Positions 15,171 to 24,803 of a DNA stretch of 45,272 nucleotides are shown here, piece by piece. Made by a program: the position numbers and the translations under genes. The notes below the pieces were generated by a model, which had not been told where the DNA came from, searched no databases, and was given only the letters and a program-made list of their open reading frames with translations. Positions within the stretch are counted from its first letter, which is position 1, and every line of letters starts with the position of its first letter. Source of the stretch: Bacillota bacterium (GTDB lineage: Bacteria; Bacillota; Sulfobacillia; Sulfobacillales; JAIMBI01); NCBI GenBank assembly GCA_021797815.1, contig JAJZYZ010000015.1, positions 1-45,272 of the forward strand, in the 5' to 3' direction.

Positions 15171-15824
15171 GACTCCGAGGGTATCATGAGTGGACAGCTT
15201 GCGGCCGCGCGCCCCGCCTGTTCGCGCGGAGCGGTCCCCGGCCGGCGCTCTCGTGTCCGGCGCCGTCCTCACTCCGACCGCCAGCGAGCCAGACCCTCTG
15301 GCCCCCGATGCAGATCGGCCCTGGTGGCACGGTCATGCGGGTTAGTCCGGGGGGCTCGGGGGGCCGTCCCTCCACCCGACGACCCGCTCTCGTACGAGCG
15401 CCGGGGCGCCTCTAATCTCCTTCCTGCTCCCCGACGGGGTCTCCCGCTCCCGCGCGACCCTGCACACCCGGCCACCCAAGGAGCCAAAATCTCCTCCGTG
15501 GAGAACAGGTGTCAGGAGGCCATCAGGGAAGAGGCGCCAGTCCTTCACCTCGCTCGCGTGGATTGGAGCGTTCTCCGAGCCCTGCCCGCGACCGGGATTC
15601 CCCAGCCCGGTCGCGGTGGCGGTCCCCATCGCCGGGAGCATCCTGGCGCAACAGATGGAGGACCACCCCGGCACCGGAGGGTGGAGCCTGTGTGGACCGG
15701 CGGTCCCCCGGATGCGTTGCCGGGCAGATCTGTCCGCACGGTCAGCGGGCGTACCCCCGGCCTGACAGACCGCCGGGGGCCGACCGCACGTGGCGGCCGG
15801 CCCCCGGATGGGCGGTCCCGCCCC
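15171..15824. other. 654-bp GC-rich stretch without a recognised gene
   Basis: I find no reading frame on either strand with family features, and no known structured RNA. The RNase P, SRP, tmRNA and T-box core motifs were looked for by eye on both strands and not found. The sequence is very GC-rich with runs of C or G and many short inverted repeats, for example around 15560-15620 and 15740-15800. It lies downstream of codY and upstream of the flippase-like gene on the minus strand, so it should contain the codY terminator and the flippase promoter. A long leader RNA or a decayed gene are possible. Confidence 0.4.
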
Positions 15825-16610
15825 CTACTGCCTGAGCTTTTGGAGCTCGTCTAGGAGCCGGTCGTTTAATACCCGGATGTGCGTGCCCTTCATGCCCAGC
15901 GAGCGGGACTCGATGACCCCCGCGCTCTCGACCTTGCGGAGCGCGTTTACGATGACGGAACGGGTGATGCCGACACGGTCGGCAATCTTGGACGCGACCA
16001 CGAGGCCCTCCGTACCGTTCAGCTCGTCGAAGATGTGCTGAAGCGCCTCCAGCTCCGAGTAGGAAAGCGCGCCCACCGCCACCTCTACGGCAGCCTTGCC
16101 ACGCGCCTCTTCCTCCAGGGACTTCGAGCGCTCTCTCAGCATCTCCATGGCCACCACGGTGGCCCCGTACTCGGCCAGAACAAGATCCTGCTCATCGAAC
16201 TCGCGCCCGAAGCGCGAGACCACTAAGGTGCCGATGCGCTCTCCCGCCCCCATCAAGGGAATCAGCGTGGTGATCTTATTCTCGTAGATGCAGGGGCGGT
16301 CGCGGAAAAACACACACTGGCGTGCCACCTGCGAGACATTGGGGACCGTCTCCGCGATGCGCAGGAGTCCCTGATTGTAGGAGGCCGGGAACTCCCGATG
16401 CCCGAGAACCTCCTGGAGCATGATGCTGCATTCAAATGAGTCCAATAGGGCATAGCCAAGAACCCCACCCTGGCGCTCCACCACATAAACATTCGCCTCT
16501 ATGAGCTCCGACAGCATGCGGGCCATGGCGGTGAAGTCAACCGGCAGACCGGCGTTCGTCTGCAGGAGGCGGTTTAAGCGCCGCGTCCGCTCAAGCAGTT
16601 CTGTCAACAC
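15825..16610 (-). CDS. codY: GTP-sensing global transcriptional regulator CodY
   Basis: 261 aa, matching the usual 259. The N-terminus (LTELLERTRRLNRLLQTNAG) starts the GAF domain that senses branched-chain amino acids. The linker helix follows, and the C-terminal winged HTH shows VASKIADRVGITRSVIVNAL and then SLGMKGTHIRVLN. The GTG at 16610 has GAGAGG about 10 nt upstream. CodY represses nutrient-uptake and biosynthesis genes while GTP and isoleucine/valine are high. It is the last gene of the xerC-hslV-hslU-codY cluster, the same order as in Bacillus, with a 98-bp gap after hslU. Confidence 0.96.
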   Translation of the reverse strand: MLTELLERTRRLNRLLQTNAGLPVDFTAMARMLSELIEANVYVVERQGGVLGYALLDSFECSIMLQEVLGHREFPASYNQGLLRIAETVPNVSQVARQCVFFRDRPCIYENKITTLIPLMGAGERIGTLVVSRFGREFDEQDLVLAEYGATVVAMEMLRERSKSLEEEARGKAAVEVAVGALSYSELEALQHIFDELNGTEGLVVASKIADRVGITRSVIVNALRKVESAGVIESRSLGMKGTHIRVLNDRLLDELQKLRQ

Positions 16611-16708
16611 GCATCTCGTTCCTCTCCGGGCTACCTGTTCGCCAGAATTATAACACAATGGCGAGGGTGCTCGGAAACAATTCAGAGAAAGCGCGGGCCG
16701 GCAGACGC

Positions 16709-18127
16709 TTAGAGAATGTAACGGGTGAGATCGGCAGCTTCAGCCACACTCTTCAGGCGTTCATCCACATATTCGGGCGTGATGGTGATGGTCTGGTCGG
16801 GCAGGCTGGGGGCGTGAAAGTTGAGGTCATCCAGCACCCGCTCCAAAATGGTGTGGAGCCGCCGGGCGCCAATATTCTCCAACTCCCGGTTGACGTCGGC
16901 CGCATAGCGGGCCATGCTGCGCACCGCCTCGCCCGTGAACTCAACCTGGATGCCCTCCGTGCGGAGGAGCTCCCGGTACTGTTCCAACAGCGAGTGGTGG
17001 GGTTCCACCAGGATGCGCACGAAGTCGTCCTCGGTAAGCGGCTCCAGCTCCACCCGGATCGGAAAACGTCCCTGCAGCTCCGGGATGAGGTCCGAGGGCT
17101 TCGACACGTGAAAGGCGCCTGCCGCCACGAACAGCATGTGGTCGGTCTTGCAGGCCCCGTATTTCGTGATGACGGTGGACCCTTCCACGATCGGAAGGAT
17201 GTCGCGCTGCACGCCCTCGCGCGACACGTCGGGCCCCGCCCTGCTGCCCGTGTTGGCAATCTTGTCAAACTCGTCGATGAAGATGATGCCATGCTGCTCG
17301 GCTCGAAAGACCGCTTCCGCCTGGGCGGCATCGGTGTCGATGAGCTTTTGCACCTCTTCGTCGGACAGCACCTTGCGCGCTTCCCCCACCGTCATGCGGC
17401 GGCGCTTCGTGCGGCGCGGCAGGAGGCCGGACAACATCTCCCCGATGTTCATCTGCTGCTCGCCGGCTCCCCCCAAACCCATCATGCCGGTCGGGGTGGA
17501 CGTATCCTCCACCTCCACCTCCACCACCTCGTTCTCCATCTCCCGGCGCCGGATGCGCGCGAGAAAGTCGCCCCGCCGGCGCCGCCGCCCCTGAGCTTCC
17601 TCGGGGTTGGCCGGCGGCGTTTCGGGATGGGCGCCGCCAAACCACATCTCAAAGGGGTTGCCGCCGGCGGTGGGCGCCGGGGTCGGCTCCGGAACCAGCG
17701 CCGACGCTATCCGCTCCTCCGCCTGACGCTCGGCCCGATCCCGCACTCCCCTTCCTTTCTCCTCCCGCACCATCCTGAGACTCACCTCGACCAGATCCCG
17801 CACCATGCTCTCCACGTCACGCCCGACGTAGCCCACCTCCGTAAACTTGGTGGCCTCCACTTTCAGGAAGGGCGCCCGCACCAGGCGGGCCAGACGGCGT
17901 GCAATCTCGGTCTTCCCGACGCCTGTGGGGCCGATCATCAAGATGTTCTTGGGGAAAATGTCCTCTTGCAGGCTCGGCTCCAGCTGTGCCCGCCGCCAGC
18001 GGTGGCGCAATGCGATGGCAACGGCCCGTTTGGCGGCCTCCTGCCCTACGATGTAGCGGTCAAGCTCGCGCACAATCTCTTCCGGCGTCAGCGCCTCCGC
18101 GCCCTCGCTGCCGCGACCGTCAGGCAT
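16709..18127 (-). CDS. hslU: ATP-dependent protease ATPase subunit HslU (ClpY)
   Basis: 472 aa. It forms the hexameric AAA+ unfoldase that feeds HslV. Visible are the N-terminal [19 protein letters not shown], Walker A GPTGVGKT (residues 66-73), the intermediate domain with a charged variable insert (about 150-235, rich in Arg/Glu), Walker [12 protein letters not shown], sensor-type regions and the C-terminal LTRYIL, the tail that docks into HslV. The ATG at 18127 overlaps the hslV stop by 8 bp (ATGCCTGA), implying coupled translation and near-equal output. Confidence 0.97.
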   Translation of the reverse strand: MPDGRGSEGAEALTPEEIVRELDRYIVGQEAAKRAVAIALRHRWRRAQLEPSLQEDIFPKNILMIGPTGVGKTEIARRLARLVRAPFLKVEATKFTEVGYVGRDVESMVRDLVEVSLRMVREEKGRGVRDRAERQAEERIASALVPEPTPAPTAGGNPFEMWFGGAHPETPPANPEEAQGRRRRRGDFLARIRRREMENEVVEVEVEDTSTPTGMMGLGGAGEQQMNIGEMLSGLLPRRTKRRRMTVGEARKVLSDEEVQKLIDTDAAQAEAVFRAEQHGIIFIDEFDKIANTGSRAGPDVSREGVQRDILPIVEGSTVITKYGACKTDHMLFVAAGAFHVSKPSDLIPELQGRFPIRVELEPLTEDDFVRILVEPHHSLLEQYRELLRTEGIQVEFTGEAVRSMARYAADVNRELENIGARRLHTILERVLDDLNFHAPSLPDQTITITPEYVDERLKSVAEAADLTRYIL

Positions 18128-18710
18128 TGCCCTCGACTCCTTTGCCCAGAACCTCCACCGTGAGGTGATGATTGGTATAAACGCAGATGTCGGCCGCAAT
18201 ATGGAGCGAGCGGCGCACGATGTCCTCGGGACCTGGCGGCGGCTCCACCGAGCGAAGCGCCCGCGCGGCCGCCAGCGCATAGGGACCGCCGGACCCCACC
18301 GCCGCTATCCCGTCATCCGGCTCAATCACCTCACCGGTTCCTGAGAGCACCAGCAGCGCGGTGGGGTCGGCCACCACCAGGAGCGCTTCCAGCCGTCCCA
18401 GCATGCGGTCCGTGCGCCACTGGCGCGAGAGCGCCACGGCGGCCCGCTGCAGCTGCCCCCGGGACTCCTCAAGCTCGCGTTCGAAGTGTTCAAACAGCGT
18501 GAGCGCGTCGGCCACGGCCCCCGCAAATCCGGCTAGCACGCGCCCGTGATACAGGCGGCGGACCTTCTTGGCACCGGCCTTCATGATCATGCTCTGGCCG
18601 ACGGTGACCTGCCCGTCGCCGCCCAGCACCGCCACGCCGTCTTGCAGCACTCCCAGCACGGTGGTTCCGTGAAAGCTTATCCGTTCAGGCTCGAGGGTGA
18701 GTGTGTGCAT
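18120..18710 (-). CDS. hslV: ATP-dependent protease proteolytic subunit HslV (ClpQ)
   Basis: 196 aa threonine-type peptidase. The catalytic segment is [15 protein letters not shown], where cleavage before Thr16 or Thr17 would expose the active N-terminus, and [24 protein letters not shown] follows, the standard proteasome-like strand and lysine region. The ATG at 18710 has GAGG 6 nt upstream but gives about 15 residues before the threonine, more than in E. coli (1) or Bacillus ClpQ (about 6), so a longer propeptide seems to be removed. The start overlaps the end of xerC by 26 bp, and the stop overlaps hslU. Confidence 0.95.
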   Translation of the reverse strand: MHTLTLEPERISFHGTTVLGVLQDGVAVLGGDGQVTVGQSMIMKAGAKKVRRLYHGRVLAGFAGAVADALTLFEHFERELEESRGQLQRAAVALSRQWRTDRMLGRLEALLVVADPTALLVLSGTGEVIEPDDGIAAVGSGGPYALAAARALRSVEPPPGPEDIVRRSLHIAADICVYTNHHLTVEVLGKGVEGNA

Positions 18711-19605
18711 AAACCGCCTCCAATCGCTCCAGGGTCACCTGGGTATAGATCTGGGTGGTGGACAGGCGGCTGTGACCGAGGAGTTCCTGCACCACCCGCA
18801 GGTCGGCCCCATTCTCCAGGAGATGGGTGGCAAACGTATGCCGGAACCAGTGGGGACTCACATGGTGATGAATGGCCGTGCGCCCCAAGACCGCGGCCAC
18901 AATCCGGCCCACGCTGCGCGACGACAGGCGGGTCCCGCGATAGTTCACGAACAGGGCCGGCTCGCCCCCACCCACAATCTTCTTGCGGCCATCGGCAAGC
19001 CATCGGCGGATCGCGTCGCGGGCCGGTGCCGCGAGCGGCACCATCCTCTCTTTGCCGCCCTTGCCCATCACCCGCACCAGCCGCTGCTCGAGGTCCACAT
19101 CGGTCAGATTGAGCCCGACCGCCTCCCCCGCCCGCACCCCGGCCGCATACAACAGCTCCAAAAGCGCGGTGTCACGAAGCCCGAGCGGTCCCGGCTCCGC
19201 CGCAGCGGAAAGCATCTCGTGCATCGCCGCTTCCGAGAGGGCATGGGGCAGTCCCGGACGGAACTTCGGAGCATGAAGCCGGTGCGCGGGATTGTCCGGG
19301 ATATAGCCCTCCCGGGCCATCCAGCGATAAAACCCGCGCACGGCGGCCACCTTCCGTGCGGCCGTGCGGTTCGACAGTCCCCGGCGGAGGAGACTCGCGG
19401 CAAAGCGCCGCAGGTCCTTGCTGGTGGCCCTCTCGGGATCTGGTATGAGCCTCAGGAGTTCAGACAGGTCCTGCCGGTAGGCGCGCGTAGTCGCCGCCGA
19501 GCCGGAACCGTGCAGGCGGACGGCCTTCAGATATTCTTCCACCCGGGGATGGTTCGTGTCCGTACAAGCGCCCCCTCCCGCGCTACTGGGCGACACGCTC
19601 CTCAT
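18685..19605 (-). CDS. xerC: tyrosine recombinase XerC/CodV
   Basis: 306 aa. It resolves chromosome dimers at dif sites. The N-terminal core-binding (SAM-like) domain spans residues about 20-105. The catalytic domain has Arg158 in [13 protein letters not shown], the HxxR box [12 protein letters not shown], the H/W-region GHSRLSTTQ, and the nucleophile Tyr in TQIYTQV. The ATG at 19605 lies inside the end of topA (23-bp overlap); an in-frame GTG at 19626 is also possible. The position between topA and hslV is that of codV in Bacillus. The trmFO (gid) gene usually found between topA and codV is absent here. Confidence 0.92.
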   Translation of the reverse strand: MRSVSPSSAGGGACTDTNHPRVEEYLKAVRLHGSGSAATTRAYRQDLSELLRLIPDPERATSKDLRRFAASLLRRGLSNRTAARKVAAVRGFYRWMAREGYIPDNPAHRLHAPKFRPGLPHALSEAAMHEMLSAAAEPGPLGLRDTALLELLYAAGVRAGEAVGLNLTDVDLEQRLVRVMGKGGKERMVPLAAPARDAIRRWLADGRKKIVGGGEPALFVNYRGTRLSSRSVGRIVAAVLGRTAIHHHVSPHWFRHTFATHLLENGADLRVVQELLGHSRLSTTQIYTQVTLERLEAVYAHTHPRA

Positions 19606-21670
19606 ACCCGCACCCTTCACGGACACAGGTCAAGGCCCCCCGCGGTCCCCGGCCTTTCTGGGCCAAAAACGCCCCGCAGCGGGGACAGGTCTTGTCACTC
19701 GGGGGATACCAGGTCACGAAATCGCACTCCGGGTACCCGCTGCAACCGTAAAATGTGCGGCCTTTGCGGCTCCGCCGCACGACCACCGGCCGCGCGCACT
19801 TCGGACACTCCGCGCCGGTCTTCTGCAGCAGGGGCCGGGTGTTCTGACACTCCGGATACCCGGAACAGGCCAGAAACCGCCCAAAGCGGCCGTGCTTGAT
19901 GACCATGGGCCGTCCGCAGCGATCGCACACCTCGTCGGTGCTCTCCTCCTCGATATGGACCGGGCCCGCCTCTTTCTCGGCGCGGGCCAGGTACGCGGAG
20001 AAGTCCTCGTAAAAAGTGCCGAGGAGGGCCCGCCACGACTCCTCCCCGTCCTCCACCCTGTCCAGATCCGCCTCCATGGCGGCCGTAAACTGAATGTCGA
20101 CAATGCGCGGGAAGAATTCCTTCAGCAGGTCGACTACGGCCCGTCCCAGTTCGGTCGGCACCAGCCGCCGCTCCTCCCGCCGCGCGTAGTCTCGCGCCAG
20201 CAGGGTCTCGATGGTGGGCGCATAGGTGCTGGGCCGGCCAATTCCGAGATCTTCCAGAATCTTGACCAGACTTGCCTCGGTATAGCGCGGCGGCGGCTCG
20301 GTGAAGTGCTGTTCGGGCTTCAGCTCTTCCAGGGTCAGGGGGTCCCCCGCTTTGACGGGCACCGTGAGCGGGTGGGCGCTGACGGCGTCATCGTCCGGCT
20401 CGTCATAAAGCGCCGTGAATCCGGGAAACTTGAGCTTCTGCATCCGGCTCCGGAAGGTATGGCGTCCGGCCGACACGTCAACCGTGACCGTGTCATAAAC
20501 GGCCGGGGCCATCTGACTCGCGACAAATCGCTCCCAGATAAGGCGGTAGAGCCGCAGCTGATCCCGGCTGAGCGAGCCCTTGAGGCTCTCTGGCGTCCGC
20601 CTCACCACGGTCGGCCGGATCGCCTCATGCGCGCCCTGCTGACCGGGACGACTCGGGGCGCGCCGACGCTCCCGGCTCTCATAGGCCGGGCCATACACCG
20701 CCTGGATGTACTGGCGGCCTTCCTCCTCCGCCGACTCCGCCACCCGGGTGGAGTCGGTGCGGATGTACGTAATGAGGCCGACCGTGCCCTCGCCGTGCAC
20801 TTCGAGTCCCTCGTAAAGCTGCTGGGCAATCTGCATGGCGCGCTTGACCGTGAGACCGAGCCGCTTGGACGCCTCCTGCTGCAGGGTTGAGGTGGTGAAG
20901 GGGAACGGCGCGTAACGGCGGCGCTCCCGCTCCTTCACATCCGCAATGCGGAAAGGCACCGACTCGAGGGCGTTCGGGCCCACCTCGGCCAGCACCGTCT
21001 CAAGTTCGGTGCCCGCAAGCCGCCCTCGCTCTCCCAGCGGCGACAGGTACTCGGCGGTGAGGGCGGTGCCCGCACTCGACAGGAGCGCGGTCAGGGTAAA
21101 GTACTCCTCGGCCACAAAGGCGTCGATCTCGGCCTGGCGCTCCACCAGAAGGCGCAGGGCGGTCGACTGCACGCGCCCCGCCGACAGTCCCGGGCGCACC
21201 TTGCGCCAAAGCCACGGCGACAACTGGTAGCCGACGATGCGGTCAAGAATCCGGCGCGCCTGCTGGGCGTCTACCAGCCCGTGCGAGAGCGGCCGCCAGT
21301 GCTTGATGGCCCGCGCCACGGCGTCCTTGGTGATCTCGTGAAACTCGATGCGCTTGACCTGCGTGTCCGACAGGCCCAAAACTTCGGCCAGGTGCCAGGA
21401 AATCGCCTCCCCCTCGCGGTCGGGGTCGGTGGCGAGATATACCTGCTCGCTCTTCTTGGCCGCTTCCCGGAGCTCCTTCACCACCTGGCCCTTGCCGCGG
21501 ATGGTGATGTACTTCGGCTGAAAGCCGTGTTCCACGTCCACCCCAAACTGGCTCTTGGGCAGATCGCGCACGTGCCCCATAGACGGCAGAACCTGATAGC
21601 GCTTACCGAGAAAACGGCTGATAGTGCGCGCCTTGGCGGGCGACTCCACAATGATAAGGGGCTTGGGCAA
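19583..21670 (-). CDS. topA: DNA topoisomerase I
   Basis: 695 aa type IA topoisomerase that relaxes negative supercoils. The Toprim domain opens with PLIIVESPAKA (Glu9) and has the metal motif TDPDREGE (Asp82, Asp84). The catalytic Tyr302 is in TYIRTDSTRV. At the C-terminus three zinc-ribbon modules (CDRCGRPM to CSGYPEC, CPKCARPV to CSGYPEC, CPRCGAFL to CVREGCG) bind single-stranded DNA. The start is a TTG at 21670: GGGAGG lies 8 nt upstream, and the protein then aligns exactly with the N-terminus of Bacillus TopA. A longer ATG frame to 21700 is less likely. It sits 30 bp after rnhB. Confidence 0.97.
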   Translation of the reverse strand: MPKPLIIVESPAKARTISRFLGKRYQVLPSMGHVRDLPKSQFGVDVEHGFQPKYITIRGKGQVVKELREAAKKSEQVYLATDPDREGEAISWHLAEVLGLSDTQVKRIEFHEITKDAVARAIKHWRPLSHGLVDAQQARRILDRIVGYQLSPWLWRKVRPGLSAGRVQSTALRLLVERQAEIDAFVAEEYFTLTALLSSAGTALTAEYLSPLGERGRLAGTELETVLAEVGPNALESVPFRIADVKERERRRYAPFPFTTSTLQQEASKRLGLTVKRAMQIAQQLYEGLEVHGEGTVGLITYIRTDSTRVAESAEEEGRQYIQAVYGPAYESRERRRAPSRPGQQGAHEAIRPTVVRRTPESLKGSLSRDQLRLYRLIWERFVASQMAPAVYDTVTVDVSAGRHTFRSRMQKLKFPGFTALYDEPDDDAVSAHPLTVPVKAGDPLTLEELKPEQHFTEPPPRYTEASLVKILEDLGIGRPSTYAPTIETLLARDYARREERRLVPTELGRAVVDLLKEFFPRIVDIQFTAAMEADLDRVEDGEESWRALLGTFYEDFSAYLARAEKEAGPVHIEEESTDEVCDRCGRPMVIKHGRFGRFLACSGYPECQNTRPLLQKTGAECPKCARPVVVRRSRKGRTFYGCSGYPECDFVTWYPPSDKTCPRCGAFLAQKGRGPRGALTCVREGCGYEERVAQ

Positions 21671-21699
21671 TCCTCCACCCTCCCAAATTGGTCGACTCA

Positions 21700-22347
21700 T
21701 TATAGCAGAGGGTTCGAAGCGTCACTCCCGGAGACGGTCGGCCCCTCGAGGTGCAGAAACGACAGGCGGTGTGCGGGAGTCGGTCCCGACCGCATGAGCG
21801 CCAGCCGATGCTCGACCGTTCCGTATCCTTTGTGGCGGGCAAACCCGTAGCCCGGATACACTTGGTCCAGCAAGGCCATGTACCGGTCGCGCAGCACCTT
21901 GGCCACCACCGAGGCGGCCGCGATCGACGCCGAGCGGGCGTCGCCATGAATGAGCGCCTCCACCGGCACCCCGGCTCGCAGCGGCACCGCGTCCACCAGA
22001 ATCCAGTCCGGTGGGGCCGGCAGGCGGGCGAGCGCCTGGAGCATGGCCATCCGTGTGGCTTCCAGGATATTGAGGCGCTCGATGGTTCGGGGGCCTGCCG
22101 CCCCTACCCCGATCTGGGCGCCGGCCGCCTGCAGTTCCCGGTAGAGGGCAATCCGACGGGCCGGCGGGACCACTTTGGAGTCGTCGAGCCCGTCCCACTC
22201 TCGATCTACCGGCAGAACCAGGGCGACCGCCACCACCGGTCCCGCGAGCGGTCCCCGCCCCACCTCATCGACGCCGGCCAGCAAGAGCCCGTCGCGCCAC
22301 GCCGCTCTCTCCCGCCGGTACAGATCGCGTTCCTCACATGCCGCCAT
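21700..22347 (-). CDS. rnhB: ribonuclease HII
   Basis: 215 aa. It removes RNA primers and single ribonucleotides from RNA-DNA hybrids. The catalytic Asp27-Glu28 lie in LAGVDEVGRGPLAGPVVA. Two further acidic ligands are placed at ILVDAVPL and, with the conserved HGDARSASIAAASVVAKV helix, in the second half (YPGYGFARHKGYGT). The ATG at 22347 overlaps the rbgA stop by 14 bp. The order lepB-rbgA-rnhB-topA follows the Firmicutes pattern, with the usual dprA missing. Confidence 0.95.
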   Translation of the reverse strand: MAACEERDLYRRERAAWRDGLLLAGVDEVGRGPLAGPVVAVALVLPVDREWDGLDDSKVVPPARRIALYRELQAAGAQIGVGAAGPRTIERLNILEATRMAMLQALARLPAPPDWILVDAVPLRAGVPVEALIHGDARSASIAAASVVAKVLRDRYMALLDQVYPGYGFARHKGYGTVEHRLALMRSGPTPAHRLSFLHLEGPTVSGSDASNPLL

Positions 22348-23095
22348 CGGGGAACTCCAGCGTCACCCGACCGAATTTACCGTTGCCAAAGTCGGTCAGC
22401 ACCGCCTCCGCCGCCCGCTGCAGATCCACATCACCGCCCCGGCTCAAAAGCTTCCGGGCACGAGCAAAATCTCCCAGCGGGTCCTCGCCCTCCCGCCCCA
22501 GCTCCCGCAGGAGCCGCACCGCCAGCTCCTCGGTCTCGCTGGAGGAGAACCCGACCACGCCCAGCACCTTGAGGCGCCAGTCGCGCCCCTGCGCCCGCGA
22601 CAGCACCCCCGGCAGGTCCAGCCATTCCCAGTCATGCCGCCGGATCCACTGCGGCCCCCGCGTCACGCCGGGACGGTTGCCCGTCCTGAGCTGGTGCCGG
22701 CCAATAAGACGATTCAAGAGGGTCGACTTCCCCAGGTTGGGCAGCCCCACCACCGCCACCCGCCGCGCGTAGGAACTGTAGGGGATGCCGGCCAGCGCCT
22801 CCAGGACCACCCGTTCCGACCCCGGCTCGGCCGCCGCCACCGCCACCGCCCGTTCCTGGTCGCCGGTCAGGGTCAGCAACCACATATCCGTGGCCTCCGG
22901 CTCAGCCAGATCGAGCTTGTTCAGGACGACGACCCGCGGGCAGTCGGGAACCCACCGCGCCAGGCCCTCAAAGCGGGTCAGCATGGGGGCGCGGGCGTCC
23001 ACCACCTCGATGAGGGCAGTCAGGTAAGGGCCAAGACGCTTGATGGTCTCGGCGGCATGGCCCATGTGGCCCGCACGCCAGTCTGAATTCGCCAT
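22334..23095 (-). CDS. rbgA: ribosome biogenesis GTPase RbgA (YlqF)
   Basis: 253 aa circularly permuted GTPase that acts late in 50S subunit assembly. The motifs occur in the permuted order: NKLDLAE (G4) near residue 60, then GLPNLGKST (G1), GNRPGVTRGPQW (G2) and DLPGV (G3). The C-terminal helical RNA-binding part contains the GRVTLEFPDGG end. Its start lies 4 bp after the lepB stop, so the two are co-translated. Confidence 0.94.
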   Translation of the reverse strand: MANSDWRAGHMGHAAETIKRLGPYLTALIEVVDARAPMLTRFEGLARWVPDCPRVVVLNKLDLAEPEATDMWLLTLTGDQERAVAVAAAEPGSERVVLEALAGIPYSSYARRVAVVGLPNLGKSTLLNRLIGRHQLRTGNRPGVTRGPQWIRRHDWEWLDLPGVLSRAQGRDWRLKVLGVVGFSSSETEELAVRLLRELGREGEDPLGDFARARKLLSRGGDVDLQRAAEAVLTDFGNGKFGRVTLEFPDGGM

Positions 23096-23099
23096 AAGC

Positions 23100-23624
23100 T
23101 CAGAGTCCCCGGAAGTGATTGAGCGGCCACCATACCACGAATGCCTCGCCCCGCAGCAGCGACTCGCTCAGAAAGCCAAAATAGCGGCTGTCGTAGCTGT
23201 CCGGTCTGTTGTCGCCCATGACAAACAGATAACCGGGGGGCACCTTCACTTGCCGGTAGTTCGACGAGGGATCTTTGTACTTGATGAACGGCTCCGGCTG
23301 GTAGTGCCCATTGATGTAGACATGCCCGGAATGGATAGCCACGGTCTCGCCGGGTACGGCGATAACCCGCTTAATCCAGTCCTGACTCGGGATGACGGGT
23401 GACCGAAACACCACGATCTCCCCCGGCTTCGGACTTTCGAAGTGGAAGATCATCTTGTTCACGAGAACCCGTTCTCCGTTTTGGAGCGTGGGCTCCATCG
23501 AGTACCCGGACACCTGATACGACTCCAGCACGAACGTGCGCACCAAAAGGGCCAGCACGAATGCCAGCGCAAGCGTTTCCAAAAACTCCAACCACGCCGG
23601 CGTCTGGCGTTTGCGGCGCCTCAT
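23100..23624 (-). CDS. lepB: signal peptidase I
   Basis: 174 aa, a short Gram-positive SipS-type enzyme with one N-terminal membrane helix (about residues 14-33). The catalytic Ser42 is in VSGYSMEPTLQNG, the general base Lys85 in DWIKRVIAVPGE, and the family box GDNRPDSYDSRYFG is near the C-terminus. It cleaves signal peptides on the outer face of the membrane. The ATG at 23624 follows a GGGG-rich site. It lies between rplS and rbgA, a typical Firmicutes position. Confidence 0.95.
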   Translation of the reverse strand: MRRRKRQTPAWLEFLETLALAFVLALLVRTFVLESYQVSGYSMEPTLQNGERVLVNKMIFHFESPKPGEIVVFRSPVIPSQDWIKRVIAVPGETVAIHSGHVYINGHYQPEPFIKYKDPSSNYRQVKVPPGYLFVMGDNRPDSYDSRYFGFLSESLLRGEAFVVWWPLNHFRGL

Positions 23625-23667
23625 GCGCCTTCACCCCCTGGGTTATCTCTCCCAAGCCGGCGAAGGA

Positions 23668-24009
23668 CTACACACGCTCCTTAATCCGGGCCGCCTTGCC
23701 ACGCAGATTCCGCAGGTAATACAACTTGGCCCGGCGCACCTTGCCGCGCCGCAGCACTTCAATCTTGTCGATCCGCGGCGAGTGAATCATGAACGTCCGC
23801 TCCACGCCGACACCGTAAGACACCCGGCGCACGGTCATGGTTTCGTGCGACGCCCCACCCTTGCGGGCGATGACAACACCTTCGAACGGCTGCACGCGTT
23901 CGCGCGTGCCTTCCCGGATGCGAACGTGCACCCGTATGGTGTCTCCCGGGCGAAAGCTCGGCACGTCATGACGCATCTGCTCTTCTTCGATCAACCGGAT
24001 CAGGTCCAC
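23668..24009 (-). CDS. rplS: 50S ribosomal protein L19
   Basis: 113 aa. Typical L19 segments are [38 protein letters not shown] and [25 protein letters not shown]. The GTG at 24009 is preferred: AAGGGAG lies 8 nt upstream and the product starts [11 protein letters not shown], as in other bacteria. The TTG at 24027 overlaps the ribosome-binding site. It is last in the rpsP-rimM-trmD-rplS group. Confidence 0.97.
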   Translation of the reverse strand: MDLIRLIEEEQMRHDVPSFRPGDTIRVHVRIREGTRERVQPFEGVVIARKGGASHETMTVRRVSYGVGVERTFMIHSPRIDKIEVLRRGKVRRAKLYYLRNLRGKAARIKERV

Positions 24010-24086
24010 AGGGCAAACTCCCTTCAAACGGAGCCTAGTATAGCATGGGGCCCATCACCCCAGCAATTTGCATCCGGAATCTGTCT

Positions 24087-24803
24087 TCAGACTCCCTGAG
24101 ACTCGTCGGCGGCCATGCGTTGCCACCGCTCCGTACTCCTCCGGGCCGCCTGTTGGCGCCATTCTTTGATGCGCGCATGGTCGCCTGAAAGCAGCGCCTC
24201 CGGCACCGGAACCCCGCGGTAGCGCGGCGGACGCGTGTACTGCGGGCCCTCAACCAGCCGCTCGTCGCCGCTGAACGAATCATCACGGCTCCCGGATTCG
24301 GCTCCCAGCACCCCCGGCAGGAGACGTACGACCCCATCCACCAGTGCCATGGCCGGTATCTCGCCACCGGTCAGCACAAACGGCCCCAGGGACAACTCCT
24401 CGGCCTGCAGGATGTCGATGACACGCTCATCGATGCCCTCGTAGTGGCCCGCGACAATCACGAGATGACCCGCGCCGGCCAGTTCCTCCAGCCATCGCTG
24501 ACCGAGCGGCCGCCCACGCGCCGCCGTGATGAGTACCCGGGCCGGTCGGGGATCATGCGCCAGGCACCATTCCACCGCCTCCACCACCGGTTCCGGCCGC
24601 ATCAGCATGCCAACTCCGCCGCCGTAGGGATAGTCATCCGTGATGCGATGAACTCCTACCCCAAACGGACGCAGCGGCACGATCTGGATCTCCGCGATTC
24701 CCCGCTCCAGCGACCGGCGCACCATGCTTTCGGCAAACGGGCCCGAGAACATGTCCGGGAACAGCGTCACGATATCGATCCGCAGGGACGCCACGCCGCT
24801 CAC
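24087..24803 (-). CDS. trmD: tRNA (guanine-N1)-methyltransferase TrmD
   Basis: 238 aa SPOUT-class enzyme that methylates G37 of tRNAs to prevent frameshifting. Landmarks are RIDIVTLFPDMFSGPF, DYPYGGGVGMLMRPEP, the trefoil-knot SAM site VIVAGHYEGIDERVI and LSLGPFVLTGGEIPAM, and the C-terminal PQYTRPPRYRGVPVPE. The GTG at 24803 overlaps the rimM stop as GTGA with GGAG 5 nt upstream; a second GTG nine bases later is also possible. Confidence 0.97.
   Translation of the reverse strand: MSGVASLRIDIVTLFPDMFSGPFAESMVRRSLERGIAEIQIVPLRPFGVGVHRITDDYPYGGGVGMLMRPEPVVEAVEWCLAHDPRPARVLITAARGRPLGQRWLEELAGAGHLVIVAGHYEGIDERVIDILQAEELSLGPFVLTGGEIPAMALVDGVVRLLPGVLGAESGSRDDSFSGDERLVEGPQYTRPPRYRGVPVPEALLSGDHARIKEWRQQAARRSTERWQRMAADESQGV

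Noticed and set aside
15171-15824. RNase P RNA, SRP RNA or T-box leader
   Set aside because: The conserved core sequences of these RNAs were not found on either strand.
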